From Nitratireductor sp. (GTDB lineage: Bacteria; Pseudomonadota; Alphaproteobacteria; Rhizobiales; Rhizobiaceae), in contig JAGRLT010000089.1 of NCBI GenBank assembly GCA_020441665.1, forward strand, positions 1-62,243: a DNA stretch of 62,243 bases, in the 5' to 3' direction. The notes beneath the pieces were generated by a model. It was not told the origin of the DNA, ran no database searches, and was given only the letters and a program-made list of their open reading frames with translations. Shown piece after piece: positions 54,141-62,243 of this stretch; within the stretch, counting starts at the first letter, position 1; every line of letters begins with the position of its first letter. Position numbers and translations under genes: made by a program.

Positions 54141-57100
54141 CTACTGAATCGGGATCACCAGCTTCAGCTTGCCGCCCACCGCCTCGTAGCCGTCGACGCC
54201 GATACCGTCATAATAACCCGACGCGTTGAGCGTCCAGCCGAGGCTGTTGACCATCGACAGGCCGAAATCGGCGCGGGCGCGCAGGTCGTTCGTACCGGCT
54301 ACCGAGGACTGCGTCGCCGCCGCCGTGTCGATGTCGAAGTTCCACACGCCCGAAATGCCGATGCTCGGCGTCACCATCGTGCCGTCGGCCAGCGCGATGG
54401 TCCGCGAGAAGGTCGGGCCGAAGCGCACTTCGCCCAGCGAGATCGTCTGCTCGGGGATCGTGTTCGACAGGCTGTCGACATAGCTTTCCTGGGTTTCCTT
54501 AAACCACGAAACCCGCACCGCCGGCGTCACCGTCACGCTGTCGAACTGCAGGCTGCCCTGCACCTTGCCGGAAACGAGGAAACGCTCGGTCTCGAAATGG
54601 TCGGTATAGGTGCCGAACGGCGTGATGTCGTTGTCCGACCGGCCCCAGGCGGCGCGCGCCTCATAGGCAAGCGTCGTCCCGGCAATCCGCCCGGCAAGAT
54701 AGGGGCCCGCCATCCAGCCATGGCCGCTGACCGAGGAATTCGCGGCGTCATTGTCCTCGTCGGCCCAGTCGAACTGCACCAGCGCGCCGATCAGGAAGTC
54801 GGGCGAAACGAAATAGTGCCCGCCGAGATAGCCGACCCAGTAGGAACTGTCGGTATCGCCGGCCGAAGCCCGCGCGCCGTGGATCTCGGTCCAGATGTCG
54901 TAGCGCCGTTGCGGCATGGCGGCATAGGCGCCCAGATTGCCGGCATCGGCGGCATAGACGCCGCTCTCGCTCGCCTCCGGCGCCATGCGCTCGGCAAGCG
55001 TCGCACCGGCCTCGGCATCGTTCTTCGGTGCGGTGGCTGGTGCCTTGTCGGCGGCGCTGGCCGCGGTCAGCCGGCGCGTCTCGAGCATGGCCGGCGCTCC
55101 GCCATCCGCCGTGTCGCCCACCATGCGAATCTTGCGGCTCTCGACCGCCGCCTGGGAGGTTCCGGGCAGGCCCGAATAGCCGGGTCCGCGATCGTCCAGG
55201 CTTCGTTCGGCAAGCCGCTTGCGCAATTCGTTGGCCTTTGCCTCATCGACCTTCGACAGGCTGGTGGCGAAGGCGACGTCCATGCCGTCCTCATTGCCGT
55301 CGACAGACAGATGGCCGAGCGGCCCGCCGCCGGAACCGTGATTGCCCTCGAGCATGCTGATGATGTCGGGCTGGTTGCCGAGCAGGAAATTCGCCCGGTT
55401 GAGCATGAATTGGGCGATGATCCGCTGCGTCTCGTCGACGATCTGGCTGCGCACCACCACTTGCGTCGCGGCGGTATTGCCGTTGCCGCCGCTATCGAAT
55501 GCCACATCGGCGGCAATGTCGATCGTCACGTCGCCGCTGCCGTCCGGGGTGATCTCGACGGTGTATTCGCTGCCGCTTACCGGCGTGAAACTGCTGACCG
55601 TGCCGTTGCCGACCGTCACGTCGCCGGCGACAAATCCGGTCACATCCTCGGAGAACTGGACCGTGACGGTGAAGGGCGACAGGTCGGAAGCGTAGAATTC
55701 CGGTGCGTTGAGGATCGCCACCGTCGGCGCGGTGACGTCGTAGCCGACGACGACCTGCGGCGCGGCCGTATTCGGATTGCCGGCAAGGTCGTTCGCCACG
55801 CCCGCCGCAACATCGATGGTGATGTCACCGGCGCCCGACGGCGTGATGTCGACGGTAAAGGTGATGTTGTCGACGGTCGACAGGTTCGAGGCGGCGCCAC
55901 TGCCGACCGAAACATCGCCGAGCACGAACCCCGTCACCTCTTCGGAGAAGACGATCGAGACCGTGAAGGGTGCGGTCGAGTTGACCACCGCCGGCGCGCC
56001 GTTGATCGACACGCTCGGCGCGTCGGCATCGACCGTCAGCGTATCGCTGGCGGTGCCGGAATTGCCGAGCGAGGAGGTCAGGCTGCCGGTCGTGTTGACA
56101 TGGGAGCCCGTGGTGTTGGAGGTCACGTCTACCGCTATGCTACAGGTCGCGCCGGCGGCGACCGTTCCGCCCGAATAGCTCGCAACAGAGCTCCCCGCCG
56201 CGGCGGTCAGCGTGCCGCCGGTACAGGTCGTGCTGGCATTGGCCGGTGTCGCGACGGTCACGCCGGCCGGCAGGTTGTCGGTGAAGTCGAGCGCGCTTGC
56301 CGCGACCACGTTCGCCGTGTTGTCGATCGTGAAGGTCAGGGTGGAAATCCCGTCGCCGCCGATCGAATCGGGCGCGAAGACCTTCGAGAACAGGGGCGGA
56401 TTGGCGACCACGAGCGTATCGGTGGCGGTGCCGGAATTGCCGAACGTCGAGGTAAGCGCACCCGTCGTGTTGACGTAGCTGCCGGCAAGCGTCGCGGTCA
56501 CGTTGGCGGTTACCGTGCAACTCGCATTCGCCGCCACGCTGCCCAGGCGATAGGAGATCAAGCCCGACCCCGCACTGCCCGTAAGGATGCCGCCGCTGCA
56601 ATTCGTGCCCAGGTTTGCCGGTGTCGCGATGACCAGCCCGGCCGGCAGGTTATCGGAAAAGTCGAGCTGGTCGGCCGCCGCCGAATTGGCGCTGTTGTCG
56701 ATGGTGAAGGTCAGCGTCGACGTTCCGCCGGAGGGAATCTGGTCCGGTGCGAAGGCCTTGGTGAAGAGCGGTGCGGCGCCGCTGACCGTCAGCGTATCGG
56801 TCGCGCTGCCGGAATTGCCGAGCGATGAGGTCAGGTCGCCGGTCGTGTTGACATGGCTGCCGATCGCATTCGACGTCACGTCCACCGAGATGGTGCAGGC
56901 TGCGCCGGCGGCAACCGTTCCGCCCGAATAGCTCGCAACGGAGGCCCCCGCCGCGGCGGTCAGCGTACCGCCCGTACAGGTCGTGCCGGCATTGGCAGGT
57001 GTAGCGACGACCACGCCGGCGGGCAGGTTGTCGGTGAAGTCGAGCGCGCTCGCGGCGACCACATTCGCCGTGTTGTCGATGGTGAACGTCAGCGTCGATA

Positions 57101-59594
57101 CGCCACCCGCAGCAATGGTCGACGGTACGAAAACCTTCGAGAAACCGGGCGCGCCGGCATCGGGTGCCGTGGTGACGGTGAGCGATGCCGAGGCCGTGCC
57201 GCTATTGCCCAGGCTGGAGACCAGGTCGCTCGTCGTGTTGTTGTAGGTGCCGTTCGTCGTCGAGGTGACGTTGACGGTGACGGTGCACGAACTGCCGCCG
57301 GCAATCTCGCCGTCGTCAAGCGAGAAGGTGCTGCCGCCAAGCGAGGTCGCGGCGCTGGTGCAGGTCGAGGCCAGATTGGGGGCAGCGGCAAAGACGACAC
57401 CCGCTGGCAGGGTGTCGCTGACGGCAAGATTGGTCGCCGCAACGGAATTGCGCGTATTGTCGATCGACAGGGTGAGAACCGACGTGGCGCCGCTGGTGAT
57501 CGAGCTGGGCGCGAACGATTTGCTGAGAATCGGCGGCGTGGTGGCCGGCGGCGTCACCGCGTTGACCGACAGAGTGGCGATCGCATTGCCGCTGTCGCCC
57601 GACGTCGATGTCAGATTGCCCGACGTATTGACATAGGTTCCGGCGATGTTCGAGGTCACATCCACCGCGATGGTGCAGACACTGCCGGCCAACACTCCGC
57701 CGCTGGCGAGTTCGATGGATGAACCGCCATCGGCCACCGTAAGGATGCCGCCGCAGGTCGACGACTCGTTGTCCGGCGTGCCCAGCACGAGATTGGCCGG
57801 CAGCGTGTCCAGAAACGCAAGACTGGTAGCAGTTGTCGCATTCGCGCTGTTGTCGATCGTGAAGGTCAGCGTGGAAGTGCCGCCTTCATCGATCGTATCG
57901 GGCGAGAAGGATTTCGAGAACAGGGGCGTACCGGCGGCGGGCGCGGTGCTGACAGTCAGTTTCGCCGAAGCCGAGCCGCTATTGCCGAGGTTCGACGTCA
58001 GATTGCCCGTCGTGTTGGTGTAGATGCCGCTGGTCGACGAGGTGACCTCCACCGTGACGGTACACGAACCACCGGCGGCGACCTCACCGTCATCGAGCGA
58101 GAACGTGCTGCCGCCGATCGATGTGGAAGCGCCGGTACAGGTCGATGAAAGATTGGGCGTTGCGGCAAACACGACCCCGGCGGGCAGCGTGTCGCTGACA
58201 TTGAGATTGGTCGCCGGCACGGCGCTGCGCAGATGGTTGATGGTGAGCGTCAGAAGCGAATTGCTGCCGGTGGTGATCGTGCTCGGCGTGAAGGATTTGA
58301 CCAGCGCCGGCGGCTCGCTGCCGGGCGGCAGCGGGCTGGTGACCGTCAGCGTGTCGCTTGCCGTACCGCTGTTGCCGAGCGAGGAATTCAGGTCGTTGGT
58401 GGTGTTGACGTAGCTGCCTGCCGTATTGGAGGTCACATCGACCGAAACGGTGCAGACACCGTTGGCGGCGACGCTTCCGCCGGCAAAGTTGATCGAACTG
58501 CCGATCGACGCGGCGGTAACGGTGCCGCCGCAGCTTGACGCGGCGTTGGCAACCGAGGCGACGGTCAGTCCGGTGGGCAAGGGGTCAAAGAAGGAAAGCG
58601 CGCTTGCCGGGCTGGCATTGGCGCTGTTGTCGACCGTGAAGGTCAGCGTCGAAATCCCGCCCTCTTCGATCGATCCCGGCGTGAAGGCCTTGGAGAAGGC
58701 GGGGGCGCCGGCGGTCGGGGTCGAATTGACGGTCAGCGTCGCGCCGACGGCTTCCACTCCGCCAAGGCTCGAAGTGAAATCCGAGATCGTATTGGTGTGC
58801 GTGCCGCCCGTCGAGGAGGTCACGGTCAGGGTCACGGAGCAGGAAGCGCCGGCGGCGACCTCGCCGCTGTCCAGCGAGAATGTGCCCGTGCCGGTATCGA
58901 TCGATGTGGCGGCGCTGGTGCAATCGGTGGCCAGATCGTCGGGCGTGACGATCGAGACTCCCACCGGCAGAACGTCCGAGAAATTGAGATTGGTCGCGGG
59001 CAGCACGTTGGCGGTGTTGTCGATCGTCACCGTTACCAGCGAGGTCTCGCCGCTGTTGATCGTGTTCGGCGTGAAGGATTTCGAGAAGCCCGGCCTTTCG
59101 ATGACGGTGACCGTGTCGGCGCCGGCGGGCGAGGCGATTGCCGGCCCGTGATTGCCGGCATTGGAAGTCAGATCGCTTGTCGTATTGGTGTAGATGCCGG
59201 GTGTCACGGCCGTGATCTGCACCGTCACCGTGCAACCCGAAAAGCCCCCGACCGTGCCTGTATCCAGCGAAAACGTGCCGGCGCCCGTGTTGATGGAGGT
59301 CGATGCGGAAAGGCAGTTCGTCGTCAGATTTGGCGAGGCGGCAAAGGTAAGCCCCGTCGGCAGGGTATCGGAAAATTGAAGTCCCGACTTCGCGCCCGCG
59401 GCTAAGTTCAGGATCGAAAGCGTCAGCGTCGCCGTGTCGCCAACCTCAAGCCTGTCGGTGGAAAATGCCTGGGTGAAGGTGGGCGGACTGACTTGCGCCC
59501 GCGCGGATTGGCCCGAACCGGCGACGGTCGTCAGCAGCGCAGCGAAAAAAACCGCAAGCCGCGCAACAAAGCAATTTTCAAGCAATCTGCCCAT
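54141..59594 (-). CDS. Giant surface protein: DUF11-type repeats, Ig-like domains, autotransporter barrel
   Basis: 1817 residues. Signal peptide (CFVARLAVFFAALLTTVAGS...ARAQ), then about nine repeats of roughly 120 residues, each opening with a motif such as PxFSKxFxP and ending SLGNSGTASDTLTV. Two Ig-like domains follow (VSINGAPAVV..., VAILNAPEFY...; FSEEVTGFV/FSEDVTGFV), then a linker and a C-terminal beta-barrel of about 260 residues ending KLKLVIPIQ. An exported, outer-membrane-anchored adhesin-like protein is inferred. The start at 59592-59594 was chosen for the signal; the longer frame translates the tandem repeat upstream. Confidence 0.82.
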   Translation of the reverse strand: MGRLLENCFVARLAVFFAALLTTVAGSGQSARAQVSPPTFTQAFSTDRLEVGDTATLTLSILNLAAGAKSGLQFSDTLPTGLTFAASPNLTTNCLSASTSINTGAGTFSLDTGTVGGFSGCTVTVQITAVTPGIYTNTTSDLTSNAGNHGPAIASPAGADTVTVIERPGFSKSFTPNTINSGETSLVTVTIDNTANVLPATNLNFSDVLPVGVSIVTPDDLATDCTSAATSIDTGTGTFSLDSGEVAAGASCSVTLTVTSSTGGTHTNTISDFTSSLGGVEAVGATLTVNSTPTAGAPAFSKAFTPGSIEEGGISTLTFTVDNSANASPASALSFFDPLPTGLTVASVANAASSCGGTVTAASIGSSINFAGGSVAANGVCTVSVDVTSNTAGSYVNTTNDLNSSLGNSGTASDTLTVTSPLPPGSEPPALVKSFTPSTITTGSNSLLTLTINHLRSAVPATNLNVSDTLPAGVVFAATPNLSSTCTGASTSIGGSTFSLDDGEVAAGGSCTVTVEVTSSTSGIYTNTTGNLTSNLGNSGSASAKLTVSTAPAAGTPLFSKSFSPDTIDEGGTSTLTFTIDNSANATTATSLAFLDTLPANLVLGTPDNESSTCGGILTVADGGSSIELASGGVLAGSVCTIAVDVTSNIAGTYVNTSGNLTSTSGDSGNAIATLSVNAVTPPATTPPILSKSFAPSSITSGATSVLTLSIDNTRNSVAATNLAVSDTLPAGVVFAAAPNLASTCTSAATSLGGSTFSLDDGEIAGGSSCTVTVNVTSTTNGTYNNTTSDLVSSLGNSGTASASLTVTTAPDAGAPGFSKVFVPSTIAAGGVSTLTFTIDNTANVVAASALDFTDNLPAGVVVATPANAGTTCTGGTLTAAAGASVASYSGGTVAAGAACTISVDVTSNAIGSHVNTTGDLTSSLGNSGSATDTLTVSGAAPLFTKAFAPDQIPSGGTSTLTFTIDNSANSAAADQLDFSDNLPAGLVIATPANLGTNCSGGILTGSAGSGLISYRLGSVAANASCTVTANVTATLAGSYVNTTGALTSTFGNSGTATDTLVVANPPLFSKVFAPDSIGGDGISTLTFTIDNTANVVAASALDFTDNLPAGVTVATPANASTTCTGGTLTAAAGSSVASYSGGTVAAGATCSIAVDVTSNTTGSHVNTTGSLTSSLGNSGTASDTLTVDADAPSVSINGAPAVVNSTAPFTVSIVFSEEVTGFVLGDVSVGSGAASNLSTVDNITFTVDITPSGAGDITIDVAAGVANDLAGNPNTAAPQVVVGYDVTAPTVAILNAPEFYASDLSPFTVTVQFSEDVTGFVAGDVTVGNGTVSSFTPVSGSEYTVEITPDGSGDVTIDIAADVAFDSGGNGNTAATQVVVRSQIVDETQRIIAQFMLNRANFLLGNQPDIISMLEGNHGSGGGPLGHLSVDGNEDGMDVAFATSLSKVDEAKANELRKRLAERSLDDRGPGYSGLPGTSQAAVESRKIRMVGDTADGGAPAMLETRRLTAASAADKAPATAPKNDAEAGATLAERMAPEASESGVYAADAGNLGAYAAMPQRRYDIWTEIHGARASAGDTDSSYWVGYLGGHYFVSPDFLIGALVQFDWADEDNDAANSSVSGHGWMAGPYLAGRIAGTTLAYEARAAWGRSDNDITPFGTYTDHFETERFLVSGKVQGSLQFDSVTVTPAVRVSWFKETQESYVDSLSNTIPEQTISLGEVRFGPTFSRTIALADGTMVTPSIGISGVWNFDIDTAAATQSSVAGTNDLRARADFGLSMVNSLGWTLNASGYYDGIGVDGYEAVGGKLKLVIPIQ

Positions 59595-59654
59595 GATCCC
59601 CCACCGATACTCTCTCGCGGCCCGGTTGCGACCGGACACGAAGCGCGATTCCAC

Positions 59655-59720
59655 GATCGCCCGACACGCGATCGCCCGACACGCGATCGCCCGACACGCG
59701 ATCGCCCGACACGCGATCGC
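59655..59720. repeat. 15-bp tandem repeat, 4.4 copies, upstream of the adhesin-like gene
   Basis: Unit GATCGCCCGACACGC, four identical copies plus six bases, 61 bp before the start codon of the giant repeat protein. It contains a GATCG palindromic core in each unit. Confidence 0.95.
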
Positions 59721-60071
59721 ATTGACATGATGCGGCAGATGGAAATCCGGGCCGACTGTTCGACCCATGCGGGCGGGCGCCCGCATCCTGGTAAAACGGT
59801 CCACCCGGCAAGCGATCTGCCAGGCCGGAACAATCTCAGAGCGCCCGCTCCAGCATCCGCCCGGGAACCACCCGGGTCATGGAGGAGGGACTTCCTTTCT
59901 CCAGCCGTCAAAACCCTAACAAAGGTTGAACCGCCAGGACAACGCGTATCGCGCGCAAAACCCGCGCAGAAGTGGAATCGCTGCCGCTGTGACCAAATTG
60001 CCACGATTTGGCCACAATGGAGACGTGAGGCGCGCGCGGGTCGTCGACCCTTTCCGGCTCAGTCGGCAAGG

Positions 60072-60433
60072 TGTAAATATTTTACAAATTTACAGGCCTT
60101 TCTGTCTCATCACCCCACAAGCCGACACGAAATCAGGCATTTCCAGCCTGTTTTCGCCTTTCGGCCAATCGACTCTCCGCAAAACTCTTGTAAAAGCCTG
60201 TCACAACATGCGGGATTGATGGCTCTGGCCGCCAATTCCCTGCCTGTCGGGTGAAACACCCTGCGAAATACCCCATCGGGACCGAAGTTCAGACCGGATT
60301 TTTACCGGCTTTTACAAGGCCCGGCCAGTTACGAGGAACCGGATCCGAAAGGCCTGAGGGGCCCGGAGGAAGGCTATCCCGGCGAAAGGCCGGGGAAATC
60401 TCGCGGGACGTTTCGCGCAACGGAATTTGTAAA
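60072..60433. promoter_or_regulatory. Cluster of TTTACAA / TTGTAAA words upstream of aceA
   Basis: Exact 7-mers at 60081-60087 (within GTAAATATTTTACAAATTTAC), 60188-60194, 60311-60317 and 60427-60433, the last one 17 bases before the aceA ATG. Their density is far above chance in this GC-rich DNA, so they are candidate half-sites of the isocitrate lyase regulator. Confidence 0.45.
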
Positions 60434-60449
60434 GCGAAGGAGCTTTGTC

Positions 60450-62084
60450 ATGACTGCCCATCAGCCCAACCCTACCGGCGCCGGCGCCTACACCAAGGCG
60501 ATTGCCGAAGCCCGAGCCTTCATCGACAAGCAGGGTGCCGCCTGGAGCGGCATCGGTGCCGAATCGGTTGCCCGCATGCGGCTGCAGAACAAGTTCCGGA
60601 CCGGGCTCGATATCGCCAGGTACACGGCGGCCATCATGCGCGCCGACATGGCCGCCTACGATGCCGATCCGAAGAACTACACCCAGTCGCTCGGCTGCTG
60701 GCACGGCTTCATCGGCCAGCAGAAGATGATCTCGATCAAGAAGCATTTCGGCACCACCAAGGGCAAATACCTCTACCTGTCGGGCTGGATGGTCGCCGCC
60801 CTGCGCTCGGAATTTGGCCCGTTGCCAGATCAGTCGATGCATGAAAAGACCTCCGTGCCGGCGCTGATCGGGGAACTCTACACCTTCCTGCGCCAGGCCG
60901 ATGCCCGTGAACTGGGCGGCCTCTACCGCGATCTCGATGCGGCGCGCGAAAAGGGCGATGCGGCGAAGGAAGTCGAGATCGTCGCCGCGATCGACAACCA
61001 CCAGACCCATGTCGTTCCGATCATCGCCGATATCGATGCCGGTTTCGGCAATGCCGAGGCGACCTATCTGCTCGCCAAGAAGATGATCGAGGCGGGCGCC
61101 TGCGCGCTGCAGATCGAAAACCAGGTTTCCGACGAGAAACAGTGCGGCCACCAGGACGGCAAGGTCACCGTTCCCCATGAGGTCTTCCTCGCCAAGGTCC
61201 GCGCCTGCCGCTATGCCTTCATGGAACTGGGCGTCGAGGACGGCATCATCGTCACCCGCACCGACTCTCTCGGCGCCGGCCTCACCCAGCAGATCGCCTA
61301 TTCCAACGCTCCGGGCGATCTGGGCGACCAGTACAATGCCTATCTCGACTGCGAGGAAGTCACGGCCGACGACCTCAACTCCTCCGACGTCGTCATCAAG
61401 CGCGACGGCAAGCTGCTGCGGCCCAAGCGCCTTGCATCGAACCTCTACCAGTTCAAGTCCGGCACCGGCGAGGACCGCTGCGTGCTCGACTGCATCACCT
61501 CGCTGCAGAACGGCGCCGACCTGTTGTGGATCGAGACCGAGAAGCCGCATATCGGCCAGATCGGCGGCATGGTCAGCCGCATTCGTGAAGTCATCCCGAA
61601 TGCCAAGCTGGTCTACAACAACTCACCGTCCTTCAACTGGACGCTCAACTTCCGCCAGCAGGTCTACGATGCCTGGGCGCAGGAGGGCAGGGACGTTTCG
61701 GCCTATGACCGCGCAACGCTGATGAGCCAGGCCTATGACAGTTCCGAACTGGCGGTCGAGGCCGACACCCGCATCCGCACCTTCCAGGCCGACAGTGCCC
61801 GCGAGGCCGGCATCTTCCATCACCTGATCACGCTTCCGACCTACCACACGGCGGCGCTGTCGACCGACAATCTCGCCAAGCGCTATTTCGGCGACGACGG
61901 CATGCTGGGCTACGTCCTCAACGTGCAGCGCGAGGAAATCCGCCAGAGCATCGCCTGCGTCAAGCACCAGAACATGGCCGGTTCCGATATCGGCGACGAT
62001 CACAAGGAATACTTTGCCGGCGCGGCCGCGCTGAAGGCGGGCGGCAAGGACAACACGATGAACCAGTTCTCCGACGTCGCATAA
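60450..62084 (+). CDS. aceA: Isocitrate lyase (long form)
   Basis: Splits isocitrate into succinate and glyoxylate, the first step of the glyoxylate bypass needed for growth on acetate and fatty acids. 544 residues, about 100 more than the E. coli enzyme, as in the long-form bacterial class. Landmarks: SGWMVAALRSEFGPLPDQS, PIIADIDAGFGNAEATYLL, the catalytic cysteine loop KQCGHQDGKVTVP (about residue 230) and YNNSPSFNW. ATG at 60450 with AAGGAG just upstream. Malate synthase is not in the window. Confidence 0.95.
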   Translation: MTAHQPNPTGAGAYTKAIAEARAFIDKQGAAWSGIGAESVARMRLQNKFRTGLDIARYTAAIMRADMAAYDADPKNYTQSLGCWHGFIGQQKMISIKKHFGTTKGKYLYLSGWMVAALRSEFGPLPDQSMHEKTSVPALIGELYTFLRQADARELGGLYRDLDAAREKGDAAKEVEIVAAIDNHQTHVVPIIADIDAGFGNAEATYLLAKKMIEAGACALQIENQVSDEKQCGHQDGKVTVPHEVFLAKVRACRYAFMELGVEDGIIVTRTDSLGAGLTQQIAYSNAPGDLGDQYNAYLDCEEVTADDLNSSDVVIKRDGKLLRPKRLASNLYQFKSGTGEDRCVLDCITSLQNGADLLWIETEKPHIGQIGGMVSRIREVIPNAKLVYNNSPSFNWTLNFRQQVYDAWAQEGRDVSAYDRATLMSQAYDSSELAVEADTRIRTFQADSAREAGIFHHLITLPTYHTAALSTDNLAKRYFGDDGMLGYVLNVQREEIRQSIACVKHQNMAGSDIGDDHKEYFAGAAALKAGGKDNTMNQFSDVA

Positions 62085-62114
62085 CGCTGTCAACCCGACT
62101 ACCTGAACCGGCTG

Positions 62115-62142
62115 CGGGGCTCCTTTGGGAGCCCCGTTTTTT
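62115..62142 (+). terminator. Intrinsic terminator of aceA
   Basis: A 9-bp stem CGGGGCTCC / GGAGCCCCG with a 4-nt loop, followed by TTTTTT, 30 bp after the aceA stop. Confidence 0.92.
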
Positions 62143-62243
62143 GTGCAGCATTAAACCTCCACCTCCGGTGGAGGACTGGACAAGTTTTACATCTTCGGAA
62201 AGAGACCTCCTCGCTTGAACCATTGCAGTGGTTTCACTCAAGC

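Larger units (their letters stand above)
59595..60449. other. Divergent promoter region of the adhesin-like gene and aceA
   Basis: 855 bases. The left part has a 15-bp tandem repeat (59655-59720); the right part has four TTTACAA/TTGTAAA words. No gene was accepted: the frames present come from the repeat or are Arg-rich. Confidence 0.5.

Noticed and set aside
54597-56828. 743-codon plus-strand frame opposite the giant repeat protein
   Set aside because: Antisense shadow of the repeats; its repetitiveness mirrors the real gene.
59655-59804. Longer N-terminus of the giant surface protein including IACRA repeats
   Set aside because: This extension is only the translation of the upstream tandem repeat and would bury the signal peptide; the ATG at 59592-59594 is preferred.
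61960-62241. Minus-strand frame at the window end
   Set aside because: Antisense to aceA and its terminator, Arg/Ser-rich, no homology visible.

Overview
The window is high-GC alphaproteobacterial chromosome, most likely Hyphomicrobiales (Rhizobiales). The evidence is the rlmB/tRNA-Tyr/tRNA-Gly/tRNA-Thr neighbourhood, a rhizobial-type glycerol ABC operon (glpD-glpSTPQUV-glpK with a divergent DeoR-type glpR), an imuA-imuB-dnaE2 mutasome, GAAC-N7-GAAC LexA-type boxes and a VjbR-like LuxR regulator. Most of the sequence is ordinary core chromosome; the accessory part is about 25.2-38.2 kb.

Layout. 1-4.4 kb: start of tuf, gloB, tRNA-Gly(CCC), an aromatic/aspartate aminotransferase and a DEAD-box helicase. 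4.7-8.6 kb: a binding-protein-dependent ABC importer. 9.2-12.2 kb: an AhpD-like protein followed by decayed genes (AcoR-like regulator without its C-terminus, a Tat-signal fragment, a lipoate-ligase-like fragment joined to an iron-alcohol-dehydrogenase fragment). 12.2-22.8 kb: the glycerol regulon, with a MITE of about 311 bp between glpS and glpT. 22.9-25.2 kb: tRNA-Gly(TCC), tRNA-Tyr, rlmB, a His-rich secreted protein and tRNA-Thr(TGT).

25.2-35.0 kb: an integrative mobilizable-type island in the 3' end of tRNA-Thr, bounded by 27-bp direct repeats (26/27 identical). It carries a serine recombinase, a fragment of an S8-type protease beside an intact AAA+ ATPase, a ParB-like protein, a ParDE-like toxin-antitoxin pair, a small resolvase, unknown genes, a truncated relaxase and a MobC-like protein. 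The recombinase frame is open through the att core at both ends. In the excised circle it would therefore continue into a 38-residue tail whose stop overlaps the mobC start, so integration separates the recombinase from its natural C-terminus and from mobC. The present copy looks disabled: the recombinase has an apparent internal deletion with frame change, and the relaxase and protease are truncated. 35.0-38.2 kb: an IS481-type fragment, a GNAT-like gene with coding 15-bp repeats, and a low-GC small membrane protein plus a truncated toxin/RTX-like protein.

38.2-62.2 kb: kbl-tdh (threonine catabolism), imuA-imuB-dnaE2 (SOS mutagenesis), a homogentisate module (hmgA, DUF2783-like protein, FAD monooxygenase, divergent MarR), a PAS protein and a LuxR-type regulator, a strongly structured intergenic region near 51.7 kb, the Mrp/ApbC Fe-S carrier, a 1.8-kaa repeat autotransporter-like protein with a tandem repeat in its upstream region, and aceA, whose leader has four TTTACAA/TTGTAAA words. 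No rRNA, CRISPR array or recognised riboswitch was seen.
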